Numbered from the stretch's first letter, positions 35,431-44,866 are shown. The stretch: 64,000 nucleotides of DNA from Peptostreptococcaceae bacterium (GCA_902363255.1 CABIZO010000002.1:62001-126000); one strand, 5' to 3'. The notes: generated by a model not told the origin, from the letters alone. Numbers and translations: made by a program.

Positions 35431-36402
35431 ATGAGTGAAACAAGAAGTGGATTCACACGATTTGACACCATAAGTGAATTTGAAAGTTATATAAAGAATC
35501 TAAAAATAACACGTAAAGTAAATGGATTGCAAGTTCATCATATGGCACTACCTAATTACGATTGTTTCTATAAATCAAATGGAAATACAGAAGATGAATT
35601 AACAAGAACTATAAATCTTAACTCTTATGGCAAAAGTATGGGATGGGCATGTATAGCACAGCATTTTAATATTTTTCCCAATGGCAAGATAACAACAGGA
35701 AGGGATATTAACAAAACTCCAGTAGGTATAACAGGGTGGAATACTAATAAAATTTGTATTGAAATTTATGGAGATTTTGACAAAAATAAAGATACAATGA
35801 AGGTATCACAAAAAGAAGCTATCATAGCAGTGTATGGCATACTGTGTGAAAAGTTAAATCTAACGCCTTCTACTTCCACAATTAGACCACATGCATGGTT
35901 TACAAGTGGTGGAACATATCTAGGAGATTACTCTACAAGCAAATCTAGAAAAACTTGCCCAGGAACAAACTTCATGGGATTTGGAAATTCAAAAAATGCC
36001 TTTGTTAATAATTTTTATCCTCTTATAAAAAATTACATGTCAAATAGAAACACACCAAAGGAAGAACCTGAGCAAACTGAGCAACCTAAAGAAGGAAAGT
36101 ACATAGTTAGATACTTGCAAACTACTCTCAATAATGTATATAAATGTAAATTGGTTGTAGATGGCCTTTATGGACCAGCTACTAAATCTGCTGTTAAGAA
36201 ACATTATTTGAAAATAGGCAACAAAGGTGATCACGTAGTATGGCTGCAAAAAGCATTGATTAATAGAGGACATGGGATTGAGGCTGATGGAAGTTTTGGA
36301 AGTAAAACTAAGGCTGCCGTAATAGCTTATCAAAAATCAAGGGGGCTAAGTGCAGACGGATATGCAGGGTATGATACTCATAGTGCTATTATTAATGATT
36401 AG
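35431..36402 (+). CDS. N-acetylmuramoyl-L-alanine amidase with two peptidoglycan-binding domains
   Basis: 323 residues, ATG after AAGGAGCTGAGG. The N-terminal ~190 residues form an Amidase_2 (PGRP-like) domain: VHHMALPNYDCF with the first zinc His, ACIAQHFNIFPNGKI, GWNTNKICIEIYGDFD, RPHAWFTSGG and KTCPGTNFMGFGN with the second His and Cys. Two PG_binding_1 repeats follow (LVVDGLYGPATKSAV and GIEADGSFGSKTKAAVIAYQ). It cleaves the stem peptide from muramic acid. There is no signal peptide, so release through lysis or a holin is likely, as for phage endolysins. Confidence 0.93.
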   Translation: MSETRSGFTRFDTISEFESYIKNLKITRKVNGLQVHHMALPNYDCFYKSNGNTEDELTRTINLNSYGKSMGWACIAQHFNIFPNGKITTGRDINKTPVGITGWNTNKICIEIYGDFDKNKDTMKVSQKEAIIAVYGILCEKLNLTPSTSTIRPHAWFTSGGTYLGDYSTSKSRKTCPGTNFMGFGNSKNAFVNNFYPLIKNYMSNRNTPKEEPEQTEQPKEGKYIVRYLQTTLNNVYKCKLVVDGLYGPATKSAVKKHYLKIGNKGDHVVWLQKALINRGHGIEADGSFGSKTKAAVIAYQKSRGLSADGYAGYDTHSAIIND

Positions 36403-36419
36403 GGTGTGTGAAAAAAAGT

Positions 36420-37223
36420 CTGTAAATACAAAATTTAACAGCTTTCTATGATAATATTAAATTATTATAGGAGGCTGTTTTATTATGAGAAAAAGAAATA
36501 TAATAGCAAGTTTAATTGAAGAATACGATATTCAAAGTGCTGAGGACATTCAAGATGCATTAAAGGATTTACTAGGTGCAACTATAGAAAGTATGCTTAA
36601 AGCAGAACTAGATAATCACTTAGGTTACGAACCATATGAAAGAAACGAATCTTCTAATTCTAGAAATGGCAGTAAGTCGAAAATGGTGCGAAGCAAATGT
36701 GGTCAGTTACAAATTGATGATATTTATGGGTTTGAAATTAGTGATGGTATGGTTTCTGATATAACCGATAAGTTACTTCCTAAAATACATGATTGGCAAC
36801 AGCGTCCGCTGAGTGAGGTCTATCCTATATTATTTATTGATGCTGTACATTTTTCAGCGGATGTTAGAAAGGTTATATATACAACAAATGCAATTGAAAG
36901 TCTCAATAGTAGCTATCGCCGATTAAACCGTCAACGTAGTGTATTTCCAAGTGATGTAGCCTTACTTAAGGCATTATACTTAGCTACATTTCAAGGAACT
37001 AAAAATGGACTCTACCTCTTAGAAATTGGGTAAAAGTTTATGGAGAGCTGTCTATAATGTATGAAGGAAGGCTATAATGAATATATAAATAATTGTTCAA
37101 AAAACGCCTTTTCATAAGGTTTATTTGGAGTGCAATTAAATAAATTTTAATATTAAATTAAGGCATAGATAATACTTATTATATCTACGCCTTAACAAAA
37201 TTATCATAGAAAGCTATTTACAG
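36420..37223 (+). mobile_element. IS256-family insertion sequence remnant
   Basis: The ends are inverted copies: CTGTAAATA (36420-36428) and GCTTTCTATGATAAT (36441-36455) on the left, ATTATCATAGAAAGC and TATTTACAG (37200-37214, 37215-37223) on the right. The left copy has 12 extra bases between its two blocks. Inside is a shortened transposase gene and a subterminal hairpin (37158-37195). At about 0.8 kb it is far shorter than an intact IS256 (about 1.3 kb), so it is defective. Confidence 0.85.
36485..37033 (+). pseudogene. IS256-type transposase with internal deletions
   Basis: The 182-residue open frame is a fusion of distant parts of a ~400-residue mutator-type transposase. The N-terminal LLGATIESMLKAELDNHLGY and NSRNGSKSKMVRSKCGQLQI is joined to IYGFEISDGMVSDITDKLLP, and that to the motif LFIDAVHF near the first catalytic Asp. 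The next residues are already the C-terminal VRKVIYTTNAIESLNSSYRR. The central catalytic region is missing, so it cannot transpose itself. Confidence 0.9.
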
Positions 37224-37344
37224 AAAAAACTTTACAGTCTCAATGGATTTTTTAGCGTATAACATACTCTATATGTACAACACGTTAAATTTAGGCTATG
37301 TTAGCTTACTTGGTGATAAATATAGATTAATTCTTTAGTCTATT

Positions 37345-37740
37345 TTATATTTCAAACCAACTCATCCATTTATTTTTAGTTCTCTTAGGTTGATAGTATT
37401 GCTTTATTCCTCCTTTAAGTATCTTACTTTCTATGCCTATCAATCTGGAATATATATACACTATAGGACTTCTTAATCTCCCTTGAGAACAAGCTATAAC
37501 TAGTGTATTTTTTCTATTATTAGATTTATTTAATAGTTCTTGCCTAATCATTTTTCTATTTTTAATTAACCCATATAATATTATTAATATAGCTAGGTAT
37601 ATATGATTTTTAAGAAACTCATGATATTCTTGATTTATAATAGGAATGTTATAATGGCATAATGGCATTTGCTTATATTCTTCATAACTTCTTACATCTA
37701 TTAACACTTCATACTTTATATCTTTTAAATCTATAAACAT
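37345..37740 (-). CDS. Rhodanese-domain protein (MnmH/SelU N-domain-like)
   Basis: 131 residues; minus-strand GAGGT site 8-9 bases before ATG 37740. VLIDVRSYEEYKQMPLCHYN and IPIINQEYH open a rhodanese fold, and VIACSQGRLRSPIVYIYSRL holds the active-site Cys (ACSQGRLRSP) followed by KILKGGIKQYY. This motif set is closest to the rhodanese domain of tRNA 2-selenouridine synthase. The P-loop domain of that enzyme is absent, so it is a single-domain sulfur- or selenium-transfer protein or a shortened MnmH. Stands alone. Confidence 0.82.
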   Translation of the reverse strand: MFIDLKDIKYEVLIDVRSYEEYKQMPLCHYNIPIINQEYHEFLKNHIYLAILIILYGLIKNRKMIRQELLNKSNNRKNTLVIACSQGRLRSPIVYIYSRLIGIESKILKGGIKQYYQPKRTKNKWMSWFEI

Positions 37741-37870
37741 TTATTTCTAACCTCACTCTGAACATTATAATTAAATTTCATTTGTAATTCCTAACGGCAA
37801 AATTAAGAGGTTGTATACATCTATAATCACATCTTATCCTTTCAACAGATGATATGAAATAAGAACATTA

Positions 37871-38607
37871 CTATATATTCTTATTATAGAAACTAAAAAC
37901 ATCATCTAAATATGGATGCATTATATAATCTTTTTCCCAGTATATTTCATGCTTTGAATCTTCATATATCTTTAATTCACAATTATTTACCTTTTGTGCA
38001 AACTTATTATGACCATTTGGCTTAACATATGTATCTTTACCAGCTTGACACAGCATAACAGGTATCTTTACCTTATGAGCATTATCTATAATTTCTTTTA
38101 TGGCTTTAAATGATGTATTTAGCCAATTATAGGACACACCACCTTTTTGATACTCCCTACTTTCTAGTAAAAAGTTATAGTAATTCATGTATCTCCCTTA
38201 CTAGGCATGACTATATTATCTATAAAAGATTTTAAATCATTTACATAATAATCAAACTTTTCTACATTTACTTGAGTTTCATCAACGATATTTAAATTAG
38301 CAAGACAGCCTGATTTACCATGACCTCTGTGTTCAATGGCATATACAGAAAATCCGTCTTTTAAAAAGTAATATATAAGTTCTTTGTACTTTTCTATAGA
38401 TTCCGTAAGCCCATGACATAATACGATATTAGCCTTAGGATTTTCAACTTTATAAGACTCATAGTATATAGATTGATTATTTTCACCCTCAATAAATCCT
38501 TTTTCTACATGTGTCTCTAAAAATGGATTTATCACAAGTTTTAGTACTTTACCTATCTCTTCCTCACAGAAGTACTTAGTATTCTTCTTATTATTTATAT
38601 TATTCAT
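37871..38607 (-). pseudogene. Lysophospholipase-like alpha/beta hydrolase lacking its nucleophile region
   Basis: The N-terminal half starts at ATG 38607, with GAGGTGA before it: YESYKVENPKANIVLCHGLT, EHRGHGKSGCL, then YYVNDLKSFIDNIVMPSKGD and a stop at 38185. A different frame continues RYMNYYNFLLESREYQKGG, GVSYNWLNTSFKAIKE, IPVMLCQAGKDTYVKPNGHN and the catalytic-type DSKHEIYWEKD. The ~90-100 residues that should lie between, with the G-H-S-M-G nucleophile elbow, are missing. The deletion also shifts the frame. Asp and His remain, Ser is gone. Confidence 0.87.
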
Positions 38608-38808
38608 TCTATAGATCACCTCAAAAAATAAATTTACTTTTAAAGTATATTCCAGTTCTTACTTGATGTATACAATGATGTTATCTACTTTTTTAACATT
38701 TTAATTTCTATACTATATAAAACTTCTAAGGTTTTTAATAAAGCATAAATTTATATAAAGATTAAATTAAAAAATAAAATTTTAATTTATATAAAGGAGC
38801 TTTAAAAT

Positions 38809-39270
38809 ATGAATGAATATATGAAAAAAGCCAACGAACTAGCTAAATACTCAATGGAAAATAATAAAGGTGGATGTTTTGGATGTATAATAGTTAAAGA
38901 TGGTGAAATAGTAGGTCAAGGCTATAATACAGTAACATCAGACAATGACCCAACTTGCCATGGAGAAGTAAATGCAATAAGAAATACATGTAAAAACTTA
39001 AATACCTTTGATTTAAGTGGATGTGAACTGTATACTTCAGCATACCCTTGTCCAATGTGCTTAGGAGCTATTATGTGGTCTAATATTAAAACTGTATACT
39101 ATGGTGCAACACCAAAGGACACAGCAAATATAGGATTTAGAGATGATTTTATGTATGAGTGGCTAAGACTTCCAAATGAAGAAACTTTAAAAATGGTACA
39201 GATGAATAGAAAAGAGTGTGTTGAAGTTCAACAGATATGGTTAAATAAAAAAGATAAAATTGAATATTAA
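38809..39270 (+). CDS. guaD: Guanine deaminase (nucleoside deaminase family)
   Basis: 153 residues behind AAAGGAG. The zinc-site motifs of the cytidine deaminase fold are present: CHGEVNAIRN (H-x-E) and TSAYPCPMCLGAIMW (P-C-x-x-C). The C-terminal NIGFRDDFMYEWLRLP matches bacterial guanine deaminase rather than TadA, which lacks it. It turns guanine to xanthine for nitrogen salvage. Monocistronic; no purine riboswitch seen in the leader. Confidence 0.88.
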   Translation: MNEYMKKANELAKYSMENNKGGCFGCIIVKDGEIVGQGYNTVTSDNDPTCHGEVNAIRNTCKNLNTFDLSGCELYTSAYPCPMCLGAIMWSNIKTVYYGATPKDTANIGFRDDFMYEWLRLPNEETLKMVQMNRKECVEVQQIWLNKKDKIEY

Positions 39271-39515
39271 ATATAATGAAAATAACCACACATTAGGCTT
39301 TTTAATATTATTGCTCTAATTCTATTTATTTAACAGGATTATAATTTATATTATTATTTGGATAACATAGCCTAATTAAAAAATAAATATCCATATAACA
39401 GCATGAGTATTCAAAGTATATTATTTTGTTAATAATAACATATTATGGTTATATTAACTATAAGTTAAAAATTCATCCATAAAAGATGATGAACTAAATA
39501 GAAAGGTGAATATTT

Positions 39516-40238
39516 ATGATATACAGTAACAATTACAAAATTGGCTTAGAAGATATAGGAAAAAATTACGAAGCAAATAATAAAGCAATCTTGGCAATAA
39601 TGCAAGATGTATCAGCCCTTCATAGTGACTCTGTGGCATATGGTGTTTTTCAAATAGAAACTAATAAAAGAGCATGGATGATTTTAGATTGGAAGATACA
39701 AATTATAAAAAGACCTAAGTATGGTGATGAAATAAAGGCACAAACATGGTCAAGAAAAATAGAAAGAATATATGCCTATCGTGACTTTGAGCTAAAAGAT
39801 AAAGAGGGAAATACAATTGCCATAGGAACATCAAGATGGATACTTGTGGATATTGATAGAAGAAGACCAGTAAGACTGACAGAAGATATTGCAAACTTAT
39901 ATGAGTCTGAACTTGATAAATCAGTATTTAGTGAAGAAATTGAAGATAGTAAAAATGTTAAATGTGAAGACTATCTTTTCAAAAAGGAATATGATATCCA
40001 AAGAAGAGATATAGATGTGAATAATCATATGCACAATTTAAATTATCTTCATATGGTATATGAGATTTTGCCAGAGGAAGTTTATAGAAATAGGACTTTT
40101 GATAATGTGAGAATTATCTACAAAAAAGAAATCGTCTACGGTGAGAAAGTTGAATGCTATTACTATGAGAAAGATGATAAATGTATTATTACAGCAAAAT
40201 GTGAAGATAAGATAAAAGCCATAATAGAGTTGTATTAG
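39516..40238 (+). CDS. Acyl-ACP thioesterase
   Basis: 240 residues, ATG after GAAAGGTGA. Two hot-dog domains: YKIGLEDIGKNYEANNKAIL, GVFQIETNKRAWMILDWKIQ and TSRWILVDIDRRRPVRLTED in the first; YDIQRRDIDVNNHMHNLNYL with the active-site N-x-H in the second. It releases free fatty acids from acyl carrier protein. Typical clostridial size. Terminator downstream at 40344-40377. Confidence 0.93.
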   Translation: MIYSNNYKIGLEDIGKNYEANNKAILAIMQDVSALHSDSVAYGVFQIETNKRAWMILDWKIQIIKRPKYGDEIKAQTWSRKIERIYAYRDFELKDKEGNTIAIGTSRWILVDIDRRRPVRLTEDIANLYESELDKSVFSEEIEDSKNVKCEDYLFKKEYDIQRRDIDVNNHMHNLNYLHMVYEILPEEVYRNRTFDNVRIIYKKEIVYGEKVECYYYEKDDKCIITAKCEDKIKAIIELY

Positions 40239-40343
40239 ATTAAAATTATTATAAAGTAAACTATATAAAAATAGCTAGATATACCTAAGTTCTGATTGGA
40301 GATATACATGGCATAGTAATTAAACTATGATATTATATGAAAA

Positions 40344-40377
40344 TCACATTGAAGAGATATTCAATGTGATTTTTTTA
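40344..40377 (+). terminator. Rho-independent terminator
   Basis: TCACATTGAA (40344-40353) pairs with TTCAATGTGA (40360-40369), followed by seven or eight T. Confidence 0.85.
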
Positions 40378-40502
40378 TTAATAAAATCATTTATTATCTA
40401 CAAATTAATATAAAAACATACAAAATGATATGAATAAGCAAGAGCATTGCAGAAGTATATGTTATAATAATATATATATAAAATAAATACAAGGGGATAT
40501 GT

Positions 40503-42395
40503 ATGACGGTAGAATTAAGCAAAGATATTATAAATGAAATAGAAGAAGAAAAGAGAATAAATTACCTTTTAAATGAAGTTTTTAAAAGTGATTATATTTT
40601 AGGTCGAATAGATAATATAACAGAAAATGGAGATGGATTTGTAACCATTTGCTCACCAAATAATATTAAACAAATATATAAGTTAGATGGCAAGAAATGG
40701 GATGTATACTTTAATAAAAAAAATGTAAAAGAAGATTTAAGAGACGATTTAAAAAAAGGAGACTTTATATATTTTAAGCCTTCCATAAATAAAATAAAAC
40801 CAGAGCAAGTAATCCAAATAAGAGGAAATACAATAAAAAAACTAACATACTATAAGCAATTCCTTAATGATGCCAATATTCCAATAGAAAATATAGCATT
40901 AGATGGTGATTTAGCATTGGATGTATCTAACATGGATAATGTGAAATTATGGGCAACAAAACAGTTTTATGAATCATTTAATAATTTGCATAGAGATTTA
41001 ATAGATAATATTAATTCTAGTAAAGAAGAGTTAGCTAGTCTTGAAAAAGCCAAACTAGACCTAGAAAGAGATATGATAGAAAGAGAAAAAGAAATAGAAG
41101 CAAAGCAATTTGAAATGGAGCAACTAGCTAATAAGCTTGCTTTCTTTGGATTTAATTCATTTAATAAAGAAAGTAATGAAGACAAACTAGACGGAGAGTA
41201 CTCTAATTATAGCTGTAAGGAAATATTTGAATATTTAAAACTATACATAAGAAATAATGAAAAGTTAGTATATAGTGATGATATAATAAGAAGATTTTTA
41301 CTAGCAATACAATCTAAGGAACTTACAATATTATCAGGACCATCAGGAACGGGAAAAACAAGTCTAGTAACAGCTTTTTCTAAGGCAATTGGAGGAGAGG
41401 TTAAGATTATACCAGTAAAACCAAGTTGGACAGATACAGAGGATTTATTAGGGTTTTATAATCCAATAGAACAAGCCTATGTACCAACACCTTTCTTAGA
41501 TGCCCTTGTGGAAGCTAAGAAAAATAAAGACAAGTTACATCTAATTTGCTTAGATGAAATGAATTTAGCCCATATAGAATATTACTTTGCAGAATTTTTA
41601 AGTAAGTTAGAAGCTAATAATGAATCTCCTGTTATAGAGCTATACAGTAAGGCTATATACGATGAAATACTAGAGGAAATATCATATACTATAAACTTAA
41701 TGAGTGGAGATAAAGTTAGTGTAACTAGTGAAGAATTATCAAAATGGTGTGAGGAAAATGAAAAAGAATACACTAAAGAAATGATAAATTTAAAGAAGAG
41801 AATAAATTTCATAGAGAAGTATCCTGCATTATTTGAAATACCTAAAAATGTAAGATTTATAGGAACTATGAATGTAGATGAAACAACAAAACATATAAGT
41901 CCAAAGGTAATAGATAGAAGTTTTGTTATAGAACTATGTAAGGATAATAGAGAAAATATAAATGAAAATGAATTAGAAATAATAGAACAAAAATTTGTTA
42001 AAGCTGATTCTTTTGATATGAAAAATATTACTTTAAGTGAAAATAGTGAAGAAATAATTAATGAAATAGAATATATAAATGACCAATTCCTTATAAACTT
42101 AGATAGCGACTTTAATAATAGAGGTGAAAAACATATAAGAAAATACCTTATGAATATGGAAAGCTATGATTTTGATATAGATAGAAAAAGCATCATAAGT
42201 GACTTAATATACTTAAAAGTATTACCTAGAATAAACACTTCATTTAAAAGTAAAAATGATGAAAAATATTTAGTTTGGAATGAGTTAAATAATAGATGTA
42301 AAACAATATGCAGTGAAAATGTTAACTCTAAATTAAATAAGATGGATAAATTATCAAAAGAAGATAACGTACTAAGCTTCTGGGGTGTATATTAA
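40503..42395 (+). CDS. McrB-like AAA+ GTPase with OB-like and coiled-coil N-terminus (CoCoNuT-like)
   Basis: 630 residues. About 28-105 look like a small OB-type beta domain (LGRIDNITENGDGFVTI, LKKGDFIYFKPSINKIKPEQ). About 155-205 form a coiled coil of E/K heptads (LERDMIEREKEIEAKQ). The AAA+ motor follows: Walker A LSGPSGTGKTSLV (about 279), Walker B ICLDEMNLAHIEYYFAEFL (about 347) and the McrB signature MNVDETTKHISPKVIDRS (about 455). It probably binds and moves on nucleic acid for the nuclease encoded 3' of it (stop and start share one base). McrB proteins with OB plus coiled coil are the mark of the CoCoNuT branch; assignment to that branch is inference. Confidence 0.82.
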   Translation: MTVELSKDIINEIEEEKRINYLLNEVFKSDYILGRIDNITENGDGFVTICSPNNIKQIYKLDGKKWDVYFNKKNVKEDLRDDLKKGDFIYFKPSINKIKPEQVIQIRGNTIKKLTYYKQFLNDANIPIENIALDGDLALDVSNMDNVKLWATKQFYESFNNLHRDLIDNINSSKEELASLEKAKLDLERDMIEREKEIEAKQFEMEQLANKLAFFGFNSFNKESNEDKLDGEYSNYSCKEIFEYLKLYIRNNEKLVYSDDIIRRFLLAIQSKELTILSGPSGTGKTSLVTAFSKAIGGEVKIIPVKPSWTDTEDLLGFYNPIEQAYVPTPFLDALVEAKKNKDKLHLICLDEMNLAHIEYYFAEFLSKLEANNESPVIELYSKAIYDEILEEISYTINLMSGDKVSVTSEELSKWCEENEKEYTKEMINLKKRINFIEKYPALFEIPKNVRFIGTMNVDETTKHISPKVIDRSFVIELCKDNRENINENELEIIEQKFVKADSFDMKNITLSENSEEIINEIEYINDQFLINLDSDFNNRGEKHIRKYLMNMESYDFDIDRKSIISDLIYLKVLPRINTSFKSKNDEKYLVWNELNNRCKTICSENVNSKLNKMDKLSKEDNVLSFWGVY

Positions 42396-44515
42396 TGAAT
42401 ATTGATGTGGCATTAATAGATATAAATCCTAGTGGAAAGATAAGTCTATATAAAAATATTAAGGAAAAAATAGATAATAAACTTTGTATTACTCAGTATT
42501 CAAGGGAAGAAATAAGTAAAAGATTATTACATATAGGAATAAAGTTAAATAACTTTCATAATACAAATAATCTGAGTGTTTTCATAGGAAGTGAAGATAC
42601 AAAAATAAACTTGATTTATGATGAAGATACAGGATACTTTTATCATAAATCTTGTGAAGGTGAAGAAGAAATTGGAATTAGTAAAGCTGGATTTTTTAAA
42701 GTATTTGTTCTAAATGATAAGAAAGAACAAATTTATAAGTCTGAACCCATACTAGTAAAACCATCTATAATATCTCAAGATATGTATGAAGATATGGTAG
42801 ATATGTTGCTAAACATAAATAAAGATTTGGCAGTAGATAATTCTTCTAGTGTGTACTTAAATACAAAAAATAAAGAATCAAACTTTTCTATAAAGTTACT
42901 TGATTTTCTTATGGATATTCAAAAATGCATTGAAAATATAGAACTTAATCCAAGTGTAACTCTTACAAAAGAAGAAGTGAAACTTCCTTATCATAAGATA
43001 AAAAAAGTAAATCGAAAAATATTAATAGAAAAAGAAATGTATCCATTTAAAAATAAATTTATATCATCTGTATCTGTTGAGAATAAAGATACCTATGAAA
43101 ATAGAGCCATATATTCTTTTTTAATAAATATAAAGAAACTTGTAGACACAAATATTGCAAACTGTGATGAGTTAATAAAAAAGGCTAATAAGGAATTAAG
43201 TACAATTATAAGTACAAATATTTCTTCTAATGATGGATATGAGATAAGATTAGCAAATAAAAAAGCTAAAATATTAGAAAATATAGCATCTTTCAATAGT
43301 GAAAAAAGTAACTACAACAAATGTATAGAAATAATAAATAAATACTTAAATCTATCACTATTTAGAATATATAAAAATATTAATATGCCATATGAGCCAT
43401 TAAAACTGACACAAATATTTTTACATGATAAATGGTACAAAGGTATTTATACAAAAATAAAATCATTTAATGAAGAAAATAACTTTGAATTAGATGAACT
43501 AGGCAGTGAAGAACTAAATTTAAAAGAAGTATATGATATATTTGAAACTTGGTCATTTTTTAAAATGATTAAAATCATGATAAAAGAGCAAGGATGGAGA
43601 TTGGTAGATAGTAAAAATATAATAAAAAATTTAAATGAATATATTAAAAATAATGGGTCCATGTATGGATTTAAAGTAATATTAAATCATAATCTTCCAT
43701 TTAAACAAACACAATATTTTATGTATGATAAACAAGAAGTAAGCATTGAAATTATATATAATAAAACATTAGTATTAGCAGATAAAAAGCTAAGACCTGA
43801 TTTTACATTTATAGTAAAGTGTAGAGATAAAATAAAGAATTTCTACTTAGATGCAAAGTATCATAACTATTTAGAATCCAATGATTTATTTATAAGGGAT
43901 ATGAAAGAAACAGCAGTTGATAAATACTACAATGCACTTATAAATACAGAATATAAATCTAGTGGATCATTTATAATTCATTGTATTGATAAAGAAAATT
44001 ATAGATATTTTGGCCATGATACTACCTTTAAACATAGAATAGGTTCCTTTGCTTTAACAAATGAAAATAGCAACAACTTTATAACTTGGATTAGTATGAT
44101 TATGGAATGGTTCTATGATGAATATGAGACTTGTTGGCAGTGTGGGAGTTTAAATGTAGATATAGAGCTTGGAACAACACAGGGTAATAATAGCAAGTAT
44201 CACTATACTTGTGAAGAATGTGGTAGTTTCTGGGTAAAAAGTCATTGTATATGTAATTCTTCTAATAAGTTAATTAAACACGATTTACCACAAAAACAAT
44301 ATCACAAGCCAACTAAAGAAAAATGGATGGTACACTGTCCAGCATGTGGCAAATCTGGCCTTGAAAATAGAAGTACACAAAGTACAACTAATAAAACCAT
44401 ATATACACAATCAAATAGAGTATGTGATAAATGTGGCGGTAGTGGAAGTATAAGGATGTATAAACATATAGAAGATGGAGTGTGCTTTAAGTGTGGTGGT
44501 AGTGGTAGAATTTAA
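42395..44515 (+). CDS. McrC-like nuclease (DUF2357 + PD-(D/E)XK) with C-terminal zinc ribbons
   Basis: 706 residues; ATG overlaps the McrB stop as TAATG. The N-terminal ~460 residues include a DUF2357-like region (NKFISSVSVENKDTYENRAI with YSFLINIKKLVD). The nuclease motifs LRPDFTF (about 467) and FYLDAKYH (about 485) give the PD-D-x-K core. The C-terminal 130 residues hold Cys pairs of two or three zinc sites: CWQCGSLN...CEECGSFW, VHCPACGKSG, and two DnaJ-like C-x-x-C-x-G-x-G units (CDKCGGSGS, CFKCGGSGR). It would cut nucleic acid recognised by the McrB-like partner; zinc units may read the target. Confidence 0.82.
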   Translation: MNIDVALIDINPSGKISLYKNIKEKIDNKLCITQYSREEISKRLLHIGIKLNNFHNTNNLSVFIGSEDTKINLIYDEDTGYFYHKSCEGEEEIGISKAGFFKVFVLNDKKEQIYKSEPILVKPSIISQDMYEDMVDMLLNINKDLAVDNSSSVYLNTKNKESNFSIKLLDFLMDIQKCIENIELNPSVTLTKEEVKLPYHKIKKVNRKILIEKEMYPFKNKFISSVSVENKDTYENRAIYSFLINIKKLVDTNIANCDELIKKANKELSTIISTNISSNDGYEIRLANKKAKILENIASFNSEKSNYNKCIEIINKYLNLSLFRIYKNINMPYEPLKLTQIFLHDKWYKGIYTKIKSFNEENNFELDELGSEELNLKEVYDIFETWSFFKMIKIMIKEQGWRLVDSKNIIKNLNEYIKNNGSMYGFKVILNHNLPFKQTQYFMYDKQEVSIEIIYNKTLVLADKKLRPDFTFIVKCRDKIKNFYLDAKYHNYLESNDLFIRDMKETAVDKYYNALINTEYKSSGSFIIHCIDKENYRYFGHDTTFKHRIGSFALTNENSNNFITWISMIMEWFYDEYETCWQCGSLNVDIELGTTQGNNSKYHYTCEECGSFWVKSHCICNSSNKLIKHDLPQKQYHKPTKEKWMVHCPACGKSGLENRSTQSTTNKTIYTQSNRVCDKCGGSGSIRMYKHIEDGVCFKCGGSGRI

Positions 44516-44546
44516 ACTATCATATAAAATGAGTAGGAAAATTATT

Positions 44547-44578
44547 AAAGGGTGTATCATTTTTGATACACCCTTTAA
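44547..44578 (+). terminator. Terminator, twin of the one at 51362-51392
   Basis: AAAGGGTGTATCA and its complement around a T loop; near-identical hairpin occurs after the HNH gene. Together they bracket the hsd operon. Confidence 0.8.
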
Positions 44579-44866
44579 TAATATTAAATATTTATTTAGA
44601 TATTAATAAAAATAACTTATGAGCTTATTTAATATACTTTGCAACATTTCGACAAAATATTAAAAATGAGTGAAAATTTATGTTAATATATAAATATAAA
44701 AATAAAGATGAAAAAAGATACTGATTAAACAGTCAGTATCTTTTTTATAATCTAAAATAACCCTATTTGAAATATTATTTTTAGTATAAAATTAAGGTAT
44801 AATATACTTTAAAATTTAAAAAGAAAATACTTAATATTAAGATATATAGGTTGGAGGAAAATTATA
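44579..44866. other. Leader between McrC-like gene and hsdM
   Basis: A second hairpin at 44711-44746 (AAAAAAGATACTGA / TCAGTATCTTTTTT) acts as a strong terminator. The 120 bases after it must hold the hsdM promoter; TATAAT at 44799-44804 is a candidate -10. The rest is featureless AT-rich DNA. Confidence 0.6.

Noticed and set aside
38620..38808. Purine riboswitch before the guanine deaminase gene
   Set aside because: The conserved core (TATA...ATGG pattern) is absent in the leader.
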